Assembly (NCBI GenBank): GCA_028023455.1
Contig: JAQFVV010012435.1
Span: 124,001-188,000 of the forward strand
Source of the DNA: Epiperipatus broadwayi
Lineage: Eukaryota; Onychophora; Udeonychophora; Euonychophora; Peripatidae
Length of the DNA: 64,000 nt
Direction: 5' to 3'
Made by a program: the position numbers and the translations under genes. The first letter of the stretch is position 1, and each line of letters begins with the position of its first letter. Shown one piece after another: positions 1-11,635 of the stretch. The notes below the pieces were generated by a model that was not told the origin of the DNA, searched no databases, and saw only the letters and a program-made list of their open reading frames with translations.

Positions 1-3000
1 AGGATGTTAAAAATATGAAGCTAGCATAATAAATGTATCTCCTATTTTACCAATACCTGTACTTAATTTATCATTAACCAAACAAGACTTCTAATTACAG
101 AATTGCTAACAGCTAACCTTTCAAAGCTAGAGAATAAATCAAAGCAAAAAAAAAACACAAAAATTCTAGTAGTATTTAAATGCTTAATACTTGCAAGATC
201 AGAAGAATTCAAGCATTGAGGTCCAAGTTGATACAGTGATTGAGAAATCTTTAAATTATAAGAGATTTTAAAGTGCACAAAATTATTTCAATTGATAATA
301 AAGTTTTGATTAACAAAGCAATCAGACATTTTATTTTTGAATACAAGTATAATGTATAAGGGAGTTTGAAAGTCTGTGTTTAAATCCTTTCTAATTACAT
401 CTTATTTTTTGATACTGTTTGGAAATCATAGTGAGTAGACTAGAACTACACTTGATAATGCACTTATTGTGATCAAGTAATCATTGGATGCTAGAAGGTT
501 TGCATTATAATTTCTATCCAGTATCTTCCTACCAAAAGGTGATCACATGACTTTTAATGGCTTAAAACAATGAAATGATTTGTTACTTGGGAGTTCATAT
601 GAAGAGTAACACAAAGTTTGAGTTTCAGGAGTGAATAACTGAGCTGTGAGTTTAATCATGCAAAAGTTCATTTTAATGATGCCTGAAACCCATTATGTAA
701 GCTCAGTAAGCAGGTCAAGAGTTTCAATTATTGATATTCCAGTTAATTTGTCACAAATCTTTTAACCTTTTTTAAATATATGCAAAATTTTTTGTCATAG
801 AAAATTTGAATTCCAGAGATAAGAGAATTGAGTTGTGATCCATGAATTTTCAGCTGTCGTATTCACTACATTTTCATTGGTTTAAACTATGCAAAGCAAA
901 ATACACTAAGAAATCATGTGATACTCAGTTTGATAAGCAAAAAATCTTATTTCATTATTTATTTTTTGAAAAAATGCTAAAAAGATATTTGCTATGACAT
1001 GGCTTATATAAACTATATTATCACAACCCTAATCCATAAACAAAGTAATAGAATATTACAAAAATCTATTGTCATGGATTCCACTTACTTCTTAATTGTA
1101 GTGTTGCCTTGACAACAGATTGTTAATAATAAGCTATTGGTTTCTTTAATCATGAGGGCTATAAGGTTGTAATTTATATATAATAACCAAATAATTATTA
1201 ACTCTTATGATCTAATATATTTATATATTTATAAACAAAAGAAATTCTACATCTTTATATTTTACTAACGGAAGTGTATCTAGTTTTGGATCACTTCATT
1301 CGTTATAAACACTTATTTACATTTCTACCGCTTGTACTTCATATAAATAACCAATTGCCTATAAAAAGATTTGATGTATTAAAATCCTGATAATGTATTC
1401 AAACTACATTTTCTATACTATGAAATACTTTTTTATTTTTAATATATATAACTATATGTGTGTGTGTGTGTTTGTTCCGAAGTTTGCATGTTGTGCTTAT
1501 TATGAACAAAAACGAAATCTTATTAAAAAATTATTGGCAACAGTATTTTGTCCTGGCTGTTTCTATTAGCTTTATCATTTCTTTTTACGGTTTCACGGTA
1601 AATTAAGTTTGGCATTTCACAATTCAGGTAATAAAAAGAATACATTGAAGTTTTTCATAGTGATGAGGTTTATCACTTTTTCTTATATAAACGCTATTTG
1701 ATTTATAAGTAAATACACAATTTAAGGCATAGATAATTTATTTCTGAACAAATATACGTAACTGCATAATCATTAATTTAAATCAAGTAAATATATGATC
1801 AAATAAAAAAATAGAAAAATTTAAAGCAATTTTAATTTAATTGATTCACGCCTTATATATATATATACATCAGAAACTGACATCGTGAGCAGTTATTATT
1901 TCTTTAGACTTTATTTTTAAAGTTCATCACAATAATAATTACAAATTAAATACTGTTAATCAAAATATGCATTATTCAAAAACTATTGTTATCCAAACAA
2001 AATTTCAAATATAATCCTTAACCTTTTTAAATAAAGATATCTGTCTATGTACTTATGAGCACAATTACAAAAGAAAAAAAAAAGCAAGTAAACAATTATA
2101 AATTAATGTCTAATTAAACTGTTTTTTTTTATTTATGTAAGCCAAGATTGAACTTATATCGAGGAATAAAAGTTTTATTTTGAAATTGAAAAATTAACAA
2201 ATCTAAAAAATCTTGAAGTATAGATTTCAGATTGCGTATAATTTACCTGTATCTATCATTAATAATACATCATGCATTTCCATATTACAATCTCTTCTAA
2301 GCCATTTCATCCATTTACTTAATTTTTTTTTCCCAAAAGATTAAAAATGTTTCAAATTCACAAATAAAATATAATTAACTTTCCCTTGTTCTTTTTTCTT
2401 TTTGTCCTCTAAATCTCTGTTTCATATATTGTTATATTCAAAAAAATTTAACAATTCTGTTTTACTTTCAATTTCTACTAACCATTACATAAGGTTCCAT
2501 TATTATTAAAGACCATTTAAACTCACGGTAAATAACATCTTTATTGCTATTTCAATCAGCAAACAAACAACTTTCTAAATGTCTAAAATCATCAACCTGT
2601 TCTAAAACTTCGTATTCAACTCTCCAATCTGAAAAGACTACACATTTTGCAATAAAAATCTTAATGGCACTTGGATACATTTAATTTTTAATTATGGACA
2701 GATTTTATAGCAAAGAATGTTTTGCAAGTAAAACTAAGACTTTATTACTGTTAATAATTTAACAATTGTTATTTAGTAATACTGATTAATAAAGAAATTA
2801 ATACTAAAGTATTTACTATGGTAATAAAACTCTTTCAGTCATATCCAGAAAATGTGATTTATTTAAATCTAGATAAAATTTAAATGATTTTTTTTTCAGT
2901 TATAATTTTTTTTTAAAGATAAACAATTCATAAGTAATCCAAAAATTCATCAATTATTCATCACTAAATAGATACCTAACTATTATTAACTAGAGAATAA

Positions 3001-5726
3001 ATAATAAAAAATATTCATGAATACCTTTTCCATCCAATACGAAAAATAGAATAAAATTATAGTAACAAGTAAAGCTGCTTTTAAACAACTCCAAAAATAA
3101 AGAATTAGAAAAAAACAGCATTACTCACTCAGTAGCTGTCAGGTGGAAAGATTATGAGTTCTTTCCATCTTTTAGTTTTTATTTAACAATAGCTAGATAT
3201 TTATTACAATATAAATATAGTGTCTAGTAGAGTATAAAGGCAAAAATCAATAAATAAATGATACAATTGCTAAAAATTATGCATCAGCTTAGGTTGTCAA
3301 ATTCAACAAGAAGCTGAAAAAGTCAAATTGATGCAGGTTGTAGCTGTGTATAATATTATGACAACCACTTTTCAAGCTACTGATAATGATCAAACCAAGA
3401 ACTGTGTTGTTGAGAATTATTTTATCATTAACTTTTCCTCTCAACTTCTTGTTACATTTCCAATAAACACATTTAAATTTCAATAGTTGATACAGTATAT
3501 ATTTTGTTAGATATCTTTTTATTTATACCTCATAGTAGGAGTCATGGTATTGAAATCCATTTTCAGAATAAGACCTATCCTATGGATTTGATTGCAGTCT
3601 TTTTGCAGTTAAATTAATTCTTTCTTAGCTGGAATAGAAGATTGACTTTTAGAGTGACAACCGTATACATAAATTATTCTTAATTAATTAGTTTAAATGA
3701 TCAAATTTCAATGTTAAAATTTGTCTGTAATGTTGCATTCTGCATATAAAATTTAACATAATCAATTTAAAACAAAATTGAAATAGACAACTCATTATAA
3801 ATAAAAATATTATTTAATACATCAATCCAACTTTCATTTCTTAATGGAACCATTTCAAGAGGTTTCTTTTTTACATAATCACGTGACCCATTACCCTACA
3901 GCAACTCCCTCCAATGGGCATTATTTACATTACTTTTCAATAAATATATTTATTAAAATACATATGTTAAATATAATTAATTAATTAGACAAAGGAAAAA
4001 TATATTGATATATGAGAATAAAATAAGAGTAGGTTGGATTATCAAATTGATATTTTGTTAACATAAATAAATAAATAAATAAATTATTATATTTACAGCA
4101 GAGTTCACTTTGTGCTTACTGATCAGATTTATCTGGGAAATGATGATCTCATAAAGATTTTCCAGTTGTGGATGTTATGAATGTGGTGTGGTAGATATAA
4201 CTTCTCTATATTGTTTTAAGCTTTTGCTTGCCTATGCAATTATAATTTTAAAAGTATTGTGAAGATGATAGCATATTTAAAAAAAAGATGAAATAAAATA
4301 GCATAAATTAAAAATCATTAAGGTTTCTTGATCTCTCCTTGCGAGAAGCAAAAAATACACTCTCCAAAATCTCAAAATTAAAAAAAGACATTGCTTCATA
4401 TCGATAATACAATAAATCTTTATAAAAGCAATTCTAGGATTTTCAAATAGAAATAATTAAATTTCTTATTTGCATTATACAATCTGTGCATATTTAATTA
4501 TTATTAGGTATCTTGCACTTATGTAGAATCTTGAATCAGAAATTTCACCATTAATTTACAATAGAGTTTTCTTTCTTAACATGGTTATCTTTACATTCGT
4601 GATCAAGTTTATAAATTTGGTGATAGTATTCTTCAATATTGATAACTTCAGTATAGTTTTTTGAGCATAATTGATAATCCTTTGTTTCAGAAGATAGCAG
4701 GCTACAAGGGAGTGCATTTCTAAAAAAAAAAACACAGATAAGATAACACACATCTAGAGATCCATAGATAATCATTATGATGAGCTGTGAGCATAAACAT
4801 GTCTTAGTATCATTGTAATGGGAATATACTAAAAAACACTTCTATACTAATACTTTCTTACTTTTTTGGGAGTGAAGAGTAAGATTTTACCCTACTGATA
4901 CAATGGTTTTTTTTAGGATCAGCCAACAAACGTGACTGATATTCTTTTGACCAGGCAAAGTTTTCTATTTGCAACAACTAGTATATGGTTAATGCTTAAT
5001 CCTTGGCTTAATTGAATTCTTTTTGAAGTTTATCATCTGATATCTGAAATGTATAATTTGTTCAAATGTCTTTCACCTCTCATCTATTGCTAAAAAAAAA
5101 AATATCCAAGAAGCTTATCTATTCATCCACAAAGAATGTTTTTCAAAAACATCTCAGACATGTTTTCAAAATCCTTAATTAATTGCAGATTCCATAAAAA
5201 ATAAGTTGCTTTTCAAATCATAGCTTTAAATATTATATGAATTAACAATTTATAATTTGAAGATATTTGTTTTGTTCTAAACAATAAATTTAGATCTAAA
5301 TTATTATTTTCATTGTCAATTGAATGCTTTTAAACATATATTAATGGCAATTCCATTTTTTAACTGATTTACCATTACAACATGAACAGCGTGTGTTCAG
5401 ATTGATCAAACCACTTATCCACAGCTCTAAGATCTTTGTAAAAACATTACAATATTTATTTTAGGTAACAAACTTTATTAACAGAAAACTTTTTGAACAT
5501 ATTTACATTAGGGTTTAAATTAGTTTATATGCTATACAAAAAAACCCACAAAACCAAAAAAGGGAAGGACCTTATTAATTATAAACTGTTCTTGAGCAAA
5601 CTTGGCTTGGACTGCTGACATTTCTACCTAGGATCTTCTGGTGAGAAAAATAAGTGACACCCTGTTTTTTTTATTTGAAAACTATGAGCAGAAAGGTTTG
5701 GATTGTTTAGGACCATATTTCATATC
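1..5726. other. AT-rich non-coding stretch
   Basis: I see no gene or recognisable element here. Open frames are short and read as low-complexity peptides. A short (TG)n run lies at 1456-1471. The 20-base word at 1103-1122 recurs exactly at 6896-6915, which hints at an old dispersed repeat. Confidence 0.6.
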
Positions 5727-6250
5727 TTATATGGTTAATTCTCCCCAAATCTTTGTCATTTGTTTGTTCGGTAAGAATCTTAAACACTGGGGAAAATATT
5801 TGTTCCAACTTTTGTCTAGCTTTTTTATCCAGTTGTGCTTCTTGTTGTCAAAAACAAAGTCACATCTAGCTTGCCAAATAGTTTTAACTGTATGGATTAT
5901 AACCATAGCATTCTGTGGGTTGAAATTCTTTATGTGTGTGTATATCATCTGTTTTAGGTTGATAATGGGCATCTGAAAAATTGTGCTTCTTAATTGACAG
6001 AAAGCTTTACACTCTTCCATAAGGTACAAGGTTTCTTAATTTTTTTTTTTTTTTTTACAAAGGGTGCATTGTAAATCAAATTTCTTCACAATTTGTTATT
6101 TAACAGTGATGTGGTGGGAAAGAAGCCATTTAGTAGTTTATAGACGGTCTTCATGTATGTTTGAGGTGCATAGATAGATTGCAAATTTCTTAAAACACTG
6201 TTGATAGGTATATCTAGCCATTGATCATTCTGTCTATTCCTGTTTTGAAT
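5727..6250 (-). pseudogene. LINE-B 3' end: C-terminal zinc-knuckle region of a non-LTR retrotransposon (decayed)
   Basis: Reading the minus strand from about 6250 downward gives a segment typical of LINE ORF2 C-termini: a tryptophan-containing start, a 'YKLLNG.FPTTSLL' stretch, then CTLC followed by ETLYHLMEEC, a CCHC zinc knuckle. It ends with IWQARCDFVF, a hydrophobic/Trp block that follows the knuckle in such proteins. The knuckle is interrupted by a poly(A)/T run near 6040-6055 that shifts the frame, and there is a stop before it. The same arrangement recurs on the plus strand at 44.5-45.1 kb, so the two are probably related families. No RT domain remains. Dead 5'-truncated copy; the clade is not assigned. 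Confidence 0.6.
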
Positions 6251-8018
6251 TATATTCTTATATTTTATGTTTTTGAGGTTAAAGATGTTTACTTCGTCCT
6301 GTATGTCTTTGTAGTTATGCTGTTTTCAGCCAAAAATAAGTCTTTTTCTTCATTTTTTGTGTTGATTAGTTGCAAGTTTCCATTTGCTACATTAAAAGAC
6401 CCACTCTTAACTATAATATTTGTCAATCTTGCTTATACTAATATTAAATATAAAAATTATTTACAATTTCTAGTGTTAAATAAAAATTACTCAGAAATGT
6501 CTTTTATTTTTTTTCTAGAGAGCCAAAATATTCTAAATAATTAAATAATGGATAACAGAAATTAATATTTGTTCCTAACCTAAAAACAAATTGTTGATTG
6601 TTATTAACATTGTTTAAGTGTTATCTCCTTTTATTCATTTACATTAATATGTATTTAGCCTTGAGCACTATTAGCTTTATTATGTAAGTAATATATAGGT
6701 GGAGCACAGTTTGAAAGTTATAATTGACTAATTGTTAGTCTGATTTCAGAACAGGTTATGTTTATCTGTTTAACGAGGTTTACTTAAAGTTCTTTGAATT
6801 AATAATTTCATTGTCCATAGTAAAATTGCAATCATTAGTGTTTATTATTAGTTCCATATTTAAAGGTGGATTTTCATTTTTATTGTCTAAAGGAGGTTGC
6901 CTTGACAACAGATTGAGATTGTTATTGACTTTAGTATTGTTCAAATATTAATTGGTTTCATAAATTTATATGTTTATATATTTGGAGAATTACATGTAAT
7001 AAATAAATTTGTTAAACTTTTTTGTGTCCATATTGTTTATCAATACATTTATGGTTTTTTTCCTAATTTAAATTCTTGCATAAATTTTGTTCTAATTTAG
7101 TTATAAATTTGTATTAGCATTGTAACTCAATTCGTAGACATCACATTAAATATTGACTAAAATCTAACAATTATCTGGAGTAAAAGTAATGCTAAATTTC
7201 TGAAAGAAAAATTTAAAATCTTGTTGAAAACTGGAAAAAAAAGTCCATTTTTTTATTCTGGATCCAAGTCCCACACCATAAAAATTATTCCCTACAATCA
7301 AAACACTACAAAATAAATAATTCGTGCACATTTGGACTAATTTTAATTTATAACATAAGAGCATTTACATTGATAAACTTGCATCATAATAATTATAACA
7401 GTTATAAGAGCTACCTAATTTAGTATAACTTCATTTATATGCTTCAAAAATGTGTGGTGAAATTATAGTTTTAAATATTTAAATTTGGGAGCATCTTATA
7501 TTCAAAGTAATATGGTATATTTAAAAAGATACTACATATGAAATAAGAAAATGAAAGTGAATTATTCTATGTGTTTATGTTGAATTAAAAAAAGTTATAT
7601 TACCATAGGTTTAAAATTTATGTCTGAGCTTGGGATAATCTCTAGCTTAATACCTGATTACTTATAATCATTAATGTATTTATCTCTAGTGTGTTGGGCC
7701 AAAGTTATAAAGGCAGAATATTTAACACCTGTAAATAAAAGTGCAGTATATATATATTCAAAGGATTTAATAAATATGTTAGTTAAAGGCTATCTTATTG
7801 TTTTTCTACTAATATCTAAATAAATGAAGAATATATATATCTCAGTGCATCAGATATGCATCTTGTTTTTAAGTATCCATCTTTTTTTTACATGGTACTA
7901 TGTTGTAACAATATATATTCATCATTTTTTGAAATGTTATTATTTTTTTTTTTACATTAAAATTAACAAATCTTAGTCTTTTTATTTTATTAAATTAGCA
8001 TTTTTATTTTATTAAAAT
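6251..8018. other. AT-rich non-coding stretch
   Basis: No gene or element is recognised. The X-box-like word at 6896-6915 is the second copy of the one at 1103-1122. Short open frames are not supported by composition or motifs. Confidence 0.5.
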
Positions 8019-8124
8019 AATAATAATAGACAGGGTATGAGCACAGACTTTCACATGACCCACCACTCTCCACACTATCTCATAACACTGATACACTTGA
8101 ACACACATATGTTGAAAAGATAAC

Positions 8125-8181
8125 TAATCACCAATATACGTATTTCATGTTAAACCAGCAATCATCAGTTGGTCCAGATTA
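8125..8181 (-). ncRNA. Hammerhead ribozyme-like motif, family 2, left arm
   Basis: On the minus strand: CCAA (stem I), CTGATGA core (8162-8168), stem II TTGCT/AACAT with loop GGTTT (one mismatch), GAAA (8143-8146), then TACGTATA followed by TTGG. TTGG pairs with CCAA, and GATTA (8125-8129) pairs with TAATC (8177-8181) across an internal loop, giving a bipartite stem I. Stem III would be only UAC/GUA, self-complementary. Predicted cleavage follows the A before TTGG. The core residues are present, but the stem II mismatch makes activity doubtful. Confidence 0.5.
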
Positions 8182-8276
8182 CCATCTCCACACATATATG
8201 CTACAAGTGCTCAGATATATATTAAGATAGCAAATCCTTCTACTTTAATGGACAGGCTTCAATCTACTCCACACTC

Positions 8277-8331
8277 CATCTGGACCAACTGATGATTGCT
8301 GGTTTAGCATGAAATACGTATATTGGTGATT
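8277..8331 (+). ncRNA. Hammerhead ribozyme-like motif, family 2, right arm
   Basis: CTGATGA at 8289-8295, stem II TGCT/AGCA with loop GGTTT, GAAA at 8311-8314, then palindromic TACGTA, TA and TTGG. CCAA (8285-8288) pairs with TTGG (8323-8326) as the base of stem I; the outer helix is reduced to GAT/ATC. Stem II is better preserved than in the left arm. The tRNA-like B-box position downstream reads GCTCATACCC here, degraded relative to the 42-kb copy. Confidence 0.5.
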
Positions 8332-9088
8332 AGTTATCTTTTCAACATATGTGTGTTCAAGTGTATCAGTGTTATGAGATAGTGTGGAGAGTGGTGGGTC
8401 ATGTGAAAGTCTGTGCTCATACCCTGTCTCTTACATATATAGACGCAGGTATATATAAGCCTGTGTATTTCAGCTAAAAGAATAATAATAGATATATTTT
8501 CTCTCTAATTCTTATAATTCAGATATACAGTAGCTGTTTCTTTTATTTATTTTTACAATACAAAGCAATAAATTAAAAAAAGAGAAATATTTGTTTTGTT
8601 TGCAATTTTCTTTAAGAGACATCATGTTCAAAGATAAATGAAGTGATAAAATTTATCGTAAGTAAATAAATGCCAATATATTTTTGTAAACTTTTTATAG
8701 TAAATTAATGATGGTATAAGATTATTTACTTAAAATAATGTAAAGACTATACAAAATTAATATTAATCTCAGATTTTTTAAACATGTGTAAATGTTACAT
8801 TAATGTTACATATATATTGTCACTGAATTGAATAAGTAACATAATCAACATAATAGACATATATTTTAATCATACATTTGGACTTTCATTTAAACTTAAA
8901 CCTTGTCAAGATGTTAGTTAATTCAAAATGTCACATGATTTACATATCATCTTAGCACACTCTCTATTGACCAACTTGAACCCTAAAAAATGTTTCTATA
9001 CATTCCAATTTTTATTTAATGTCCATTTTTCTCCCAACTTTATTGAATCTTGTACAAAATTCATTCATTTATTTCTCTCTCTATATAT

Positions 9089-9463
9089 ATAATCTTATAA
9101 TTGAATATTTATAAATACAGTAATTAGATGTATGTAAAGTATAACCTTAAATATTTTATCCATTTAGGAGCACTTTCGACTATCCTCTGCAGTCTTTATC
9201 AACTAACACTTTGAAAGGCTAACCTTCCCACAATTCTGTGATCTTAACATTTGCTGTTTGACTATTGATTAAACAAGACTTAGTCAACAGACAGACAGCA
9301 AACATTAAGATCATGGAATTGTGGGAAGGTTAGCCTTTCAAAGTATTAGTTGACAAAGACTACAAGGATAGTTGAAAGTGCTTCTAAGTGGATAACATTT
9401 TTAAAGTTATACTTTATATATATTTAATTACTATATTTACAAATATTCAATTATAAGATTACA
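9089..9463. mobile_element. Fold-back repeat with decayed hammerhead-like motifs (family 3)
   Basis: Arms of about 170 bp (9089-9258 and 9295-9463) are imperfect inverted copies around a spacer of about 36 bp. Both contain a block that reads as a hammerhead skeleton: TTAG, TTGA(T/C)AA, a hairpin with GACT/AGTC-type arms, GAAA, GTGCT(C/T), CTAA. TTAG and CTAA can pair as stem I. The core positions equivalent to C3 and G8 are changed in both copies, so this is a relic. No protein coding and no clear target-site duplication were seen. Confidence 0.5.
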
Positions 9464-9512
9464 TATATTGATTTAAAGAAATACAGACATTGAATTATAA
9501 TATATATATATA

Positions 9513-10887
9513 TGTAATGTTTATTTATATACGTTACAAATATATTGGCATTGGGTAAAAAAAAAACTAAAAGATAAAAGTGGATTTAAAATTTTGTTGA
9601 GTAATTTTTTTTTAAAAAAAAAAAACGTACAATGAGGGTTGAATTCTTCTTCTTATTTTTTTTTATGTGATTAGTAATAACAGTAATTGGAGAGAACAAA
9701 AGAATTCCAAAAGCAAGTAAAAAAAGATAAGCTGAAAGTAGAAATACTCAAATTAATTAAAGATGGCCGAAAACTTGAAGAAAATAAAGACTTTATTACA
9801 TAAAATTTATAAAGACTGGATAAGATTAAAAAGGCATGGTGCTAGCATGCGCAGAAGTCCTGAAAACTGGATATAAAAAGGAGGGATCCGGTTGAAGGAA
9901 CATCTTGTTCATTTTGTTTCTCTAGTTGGTCTTGGATAACATTAATATATCCAAGATCGCTCTTCGCTGAAGGAATTCGGCATGTCGCAGTGAACCGGAG
10001 CCTCTGAAGGCATCGGACCTAATGATGTACACCAGGAAAAGCCTTCGTGACCGACTGGGGAAATGGACCACAAGATCAAGCAATAACCAAAAGGCCGAGC
10101 TCATTATAACCAAAAAACTATGCATAGTTATCTACTACTGAATTCATGAAACTTACCAGTAAGAATAATTATCCTGATTGTGACAAAGTTAACTATTTAA
10201 AACTACTCATAAAAATATACGTATAAAAGAATCCCGATAGTGACTTTAATTTTTCTATATGAGAGACTCTTATTTAACCAAGAACTTTTTGTTTATTTTA
10301 ACTGATATTTATATTTTCTGGATATTTCCCACCTGAATTAAATGTGTTCTCTCCAAGGTATTAATTAGCTACTTAACATGAAGTATTTTAGTTTGTCAAA
10401 ATTAAAAATATTTCTAATATCAATTCTCATTTGTGCGTTATTAATAATAGTTATTATTTTTTATTATTAAATTTATTTTTAGTGTAATAAGATTTAAACG
10501 TAAGTTACCTTTGTCAATATGTTTCAATATGCCCAGGACTAATAATCGTAAAAATCATTAATTCTCATTACGGTAGAATTACCGCCCCTTAAAAAAAAAT
10601 ATAATAAAAATCTTTTTATTTTTTTTTGTTTTACAACTTGCGAGAGGTGCTGGTGACATATTTCAGCGGATTCTTAGGAATTCTGGTGCCCATAGTAAAT
10701 AAAATTAAAAGTTGATTTTGTCAATAGCACAATTCGTAACAATTAATAGGCTGAAGTTGATCAGGAAAAATAGCTGTGTTTTTAGAATAGAAATACAACT
10801 TCTTTTTCTTTTGATACAGCTTGATCAACTCACGCTCAAATATAAATTTGAGGCGTATAGGGGCCTAGTAATACGAAAAACGTTACA
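9513..10887 (+). repeat. 5' LTR
   Basis: Begins TGTAATG and ends CGTTACA. It contains a TATA-like promoter (9872-9879) and, downstream, an AATAAA hexamer at 10698-10703 that could serve as a poly(A) signal. A 67-codon minus-strand frame inside the LTR is present in both LTR copies only because the LTRs are duplicates; it has no recognisable domain. Confidence 0.88.
9872..9879 (+). promoter_or_regulatory. TATA box of the 5' LTR
   Basis: TATAAAAA followed by GGAGGG lies in a locally less AT-rich stretch about 360 bp into the LTR, where a U3 promoter is expected. The identical site in the 3' LTR is at 11996-12003. Transcription would then start near 9900-9910. Inferred from motif and context only. 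Confidence 0.45.
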
Positions 10888-11635
10888 ATGGCGACCCAAC
10901 TCGGGCTTCGATTTAACAACTACAACCTGAGATGAGTTGTAAGGATAAAGAACATTACAAGGATGACTCAAAGAAACTCACAGCCGGAAAATAAATTATG
11001 ATTTTTTTGAAAAAAGAAAAAAATTATATAAAAAAAAAACTAACTAATTAAACCCTGATTATTAAAATATGAAAGAAGATATTTTTTTAATATGACTTCC
11101 AGAAAGAAAAAATATATATGTATATTTTTTTATATATGTCTAAAAACATGATCGTGGCTGATGTAGACGTAAGTCACAAGTATTTGACCGGGTAGGCGGT
11201 TACTGAATAGGGGAATAACATAGCCCCGAGTCCTTATCCGCAGTATATGAACATAAGACCATCTTTAAATGCTCGTCAGACTATTTCTAGCAGAGATCCC
11301 AATAAAGGGGAAGGCGGATCAAGTTGGACCAAGTTGCCACGAGCCTGTAAGACTCAGAACGATGAGCAACGCTCGTTTGTGCTTATAACTTGGGCTTCTT
11401 ATCGTTACTATTACACTTAAGCGGAAAGGACACAGATGAATGTTGAAATATTTTCCATTCCCGCCGTGTTAGACCTAAAAGTGGGAATTAAAGCCGAACG
11501 TCGCTTGTGAATGAGTCTACACAATATATCAGCATGCTACTACAGAAAAAAAAAATACGAATATGAATTTAAAAACTTAAGAATAAAATTAGTGTAAACC
11601 CCTATTTTATTCTCATCTCCTGGCACTGGTGGTAT
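10888..11635 (+). other. Interior of the LTR element (non-coding)
   Basis: 748 bp between the LTRs. All frames are interrupted and no gag zinc knuckle, protease or RT motif is visible. The segment 11150-11560 is notably richer in G+C than the window average and may carry packaging or dimerisation structure. No convincing polypurine tract precedes the 3' LTR; the last bases are GGCACTGGTGGTAT. Confidence 0.6.
10889..10905 (+). promoter_or_regulatory. Putative tRNA primer-binding site
   Basis: TGGCGACCCAACTCGGG starts one base after the 5' LTR. TGG complements the universal tRNA CCA end, and the position is exactly where minus-strand priming occurs in LTR retroelements. I could not decide which tRNA is used. 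Confidence 0.6.

Larger units (their letters stand above)
8031..8480. mobile_element. Fold-back retroelement with a hammerhead motif in each arm (family 2)
   Basis: Two near-identical arms, about 8030-8186 and 8273-8432, are inverted around a spacer of about 86 bp. The direct repeat AATAATAATAGA at 8019-8030 and 8481-8492 could be a 12-bp target-site duplication, though it is low complexity. Each arm holds the motif CTGATGA, a short hairpin and GAAA, facing outward from the centre. Single-arm relatives lie near 42.1-42.4, 48.7-48.95 and 50.3-50.6 kb. There is no coding capacity. Length (about 450 bp) and structure fit a non-autonomous retroelement more than a transposase-mobilised MITE, but the mechanism is inferred. 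Confidence 0.65.

Noticed and set aside
4091-4170. Possible terminal exon after a TTTACAG acceptor
   Set aside because: About 26 open codons is expected by chance at this base composition, and there is no composition shift or poly(A) context.
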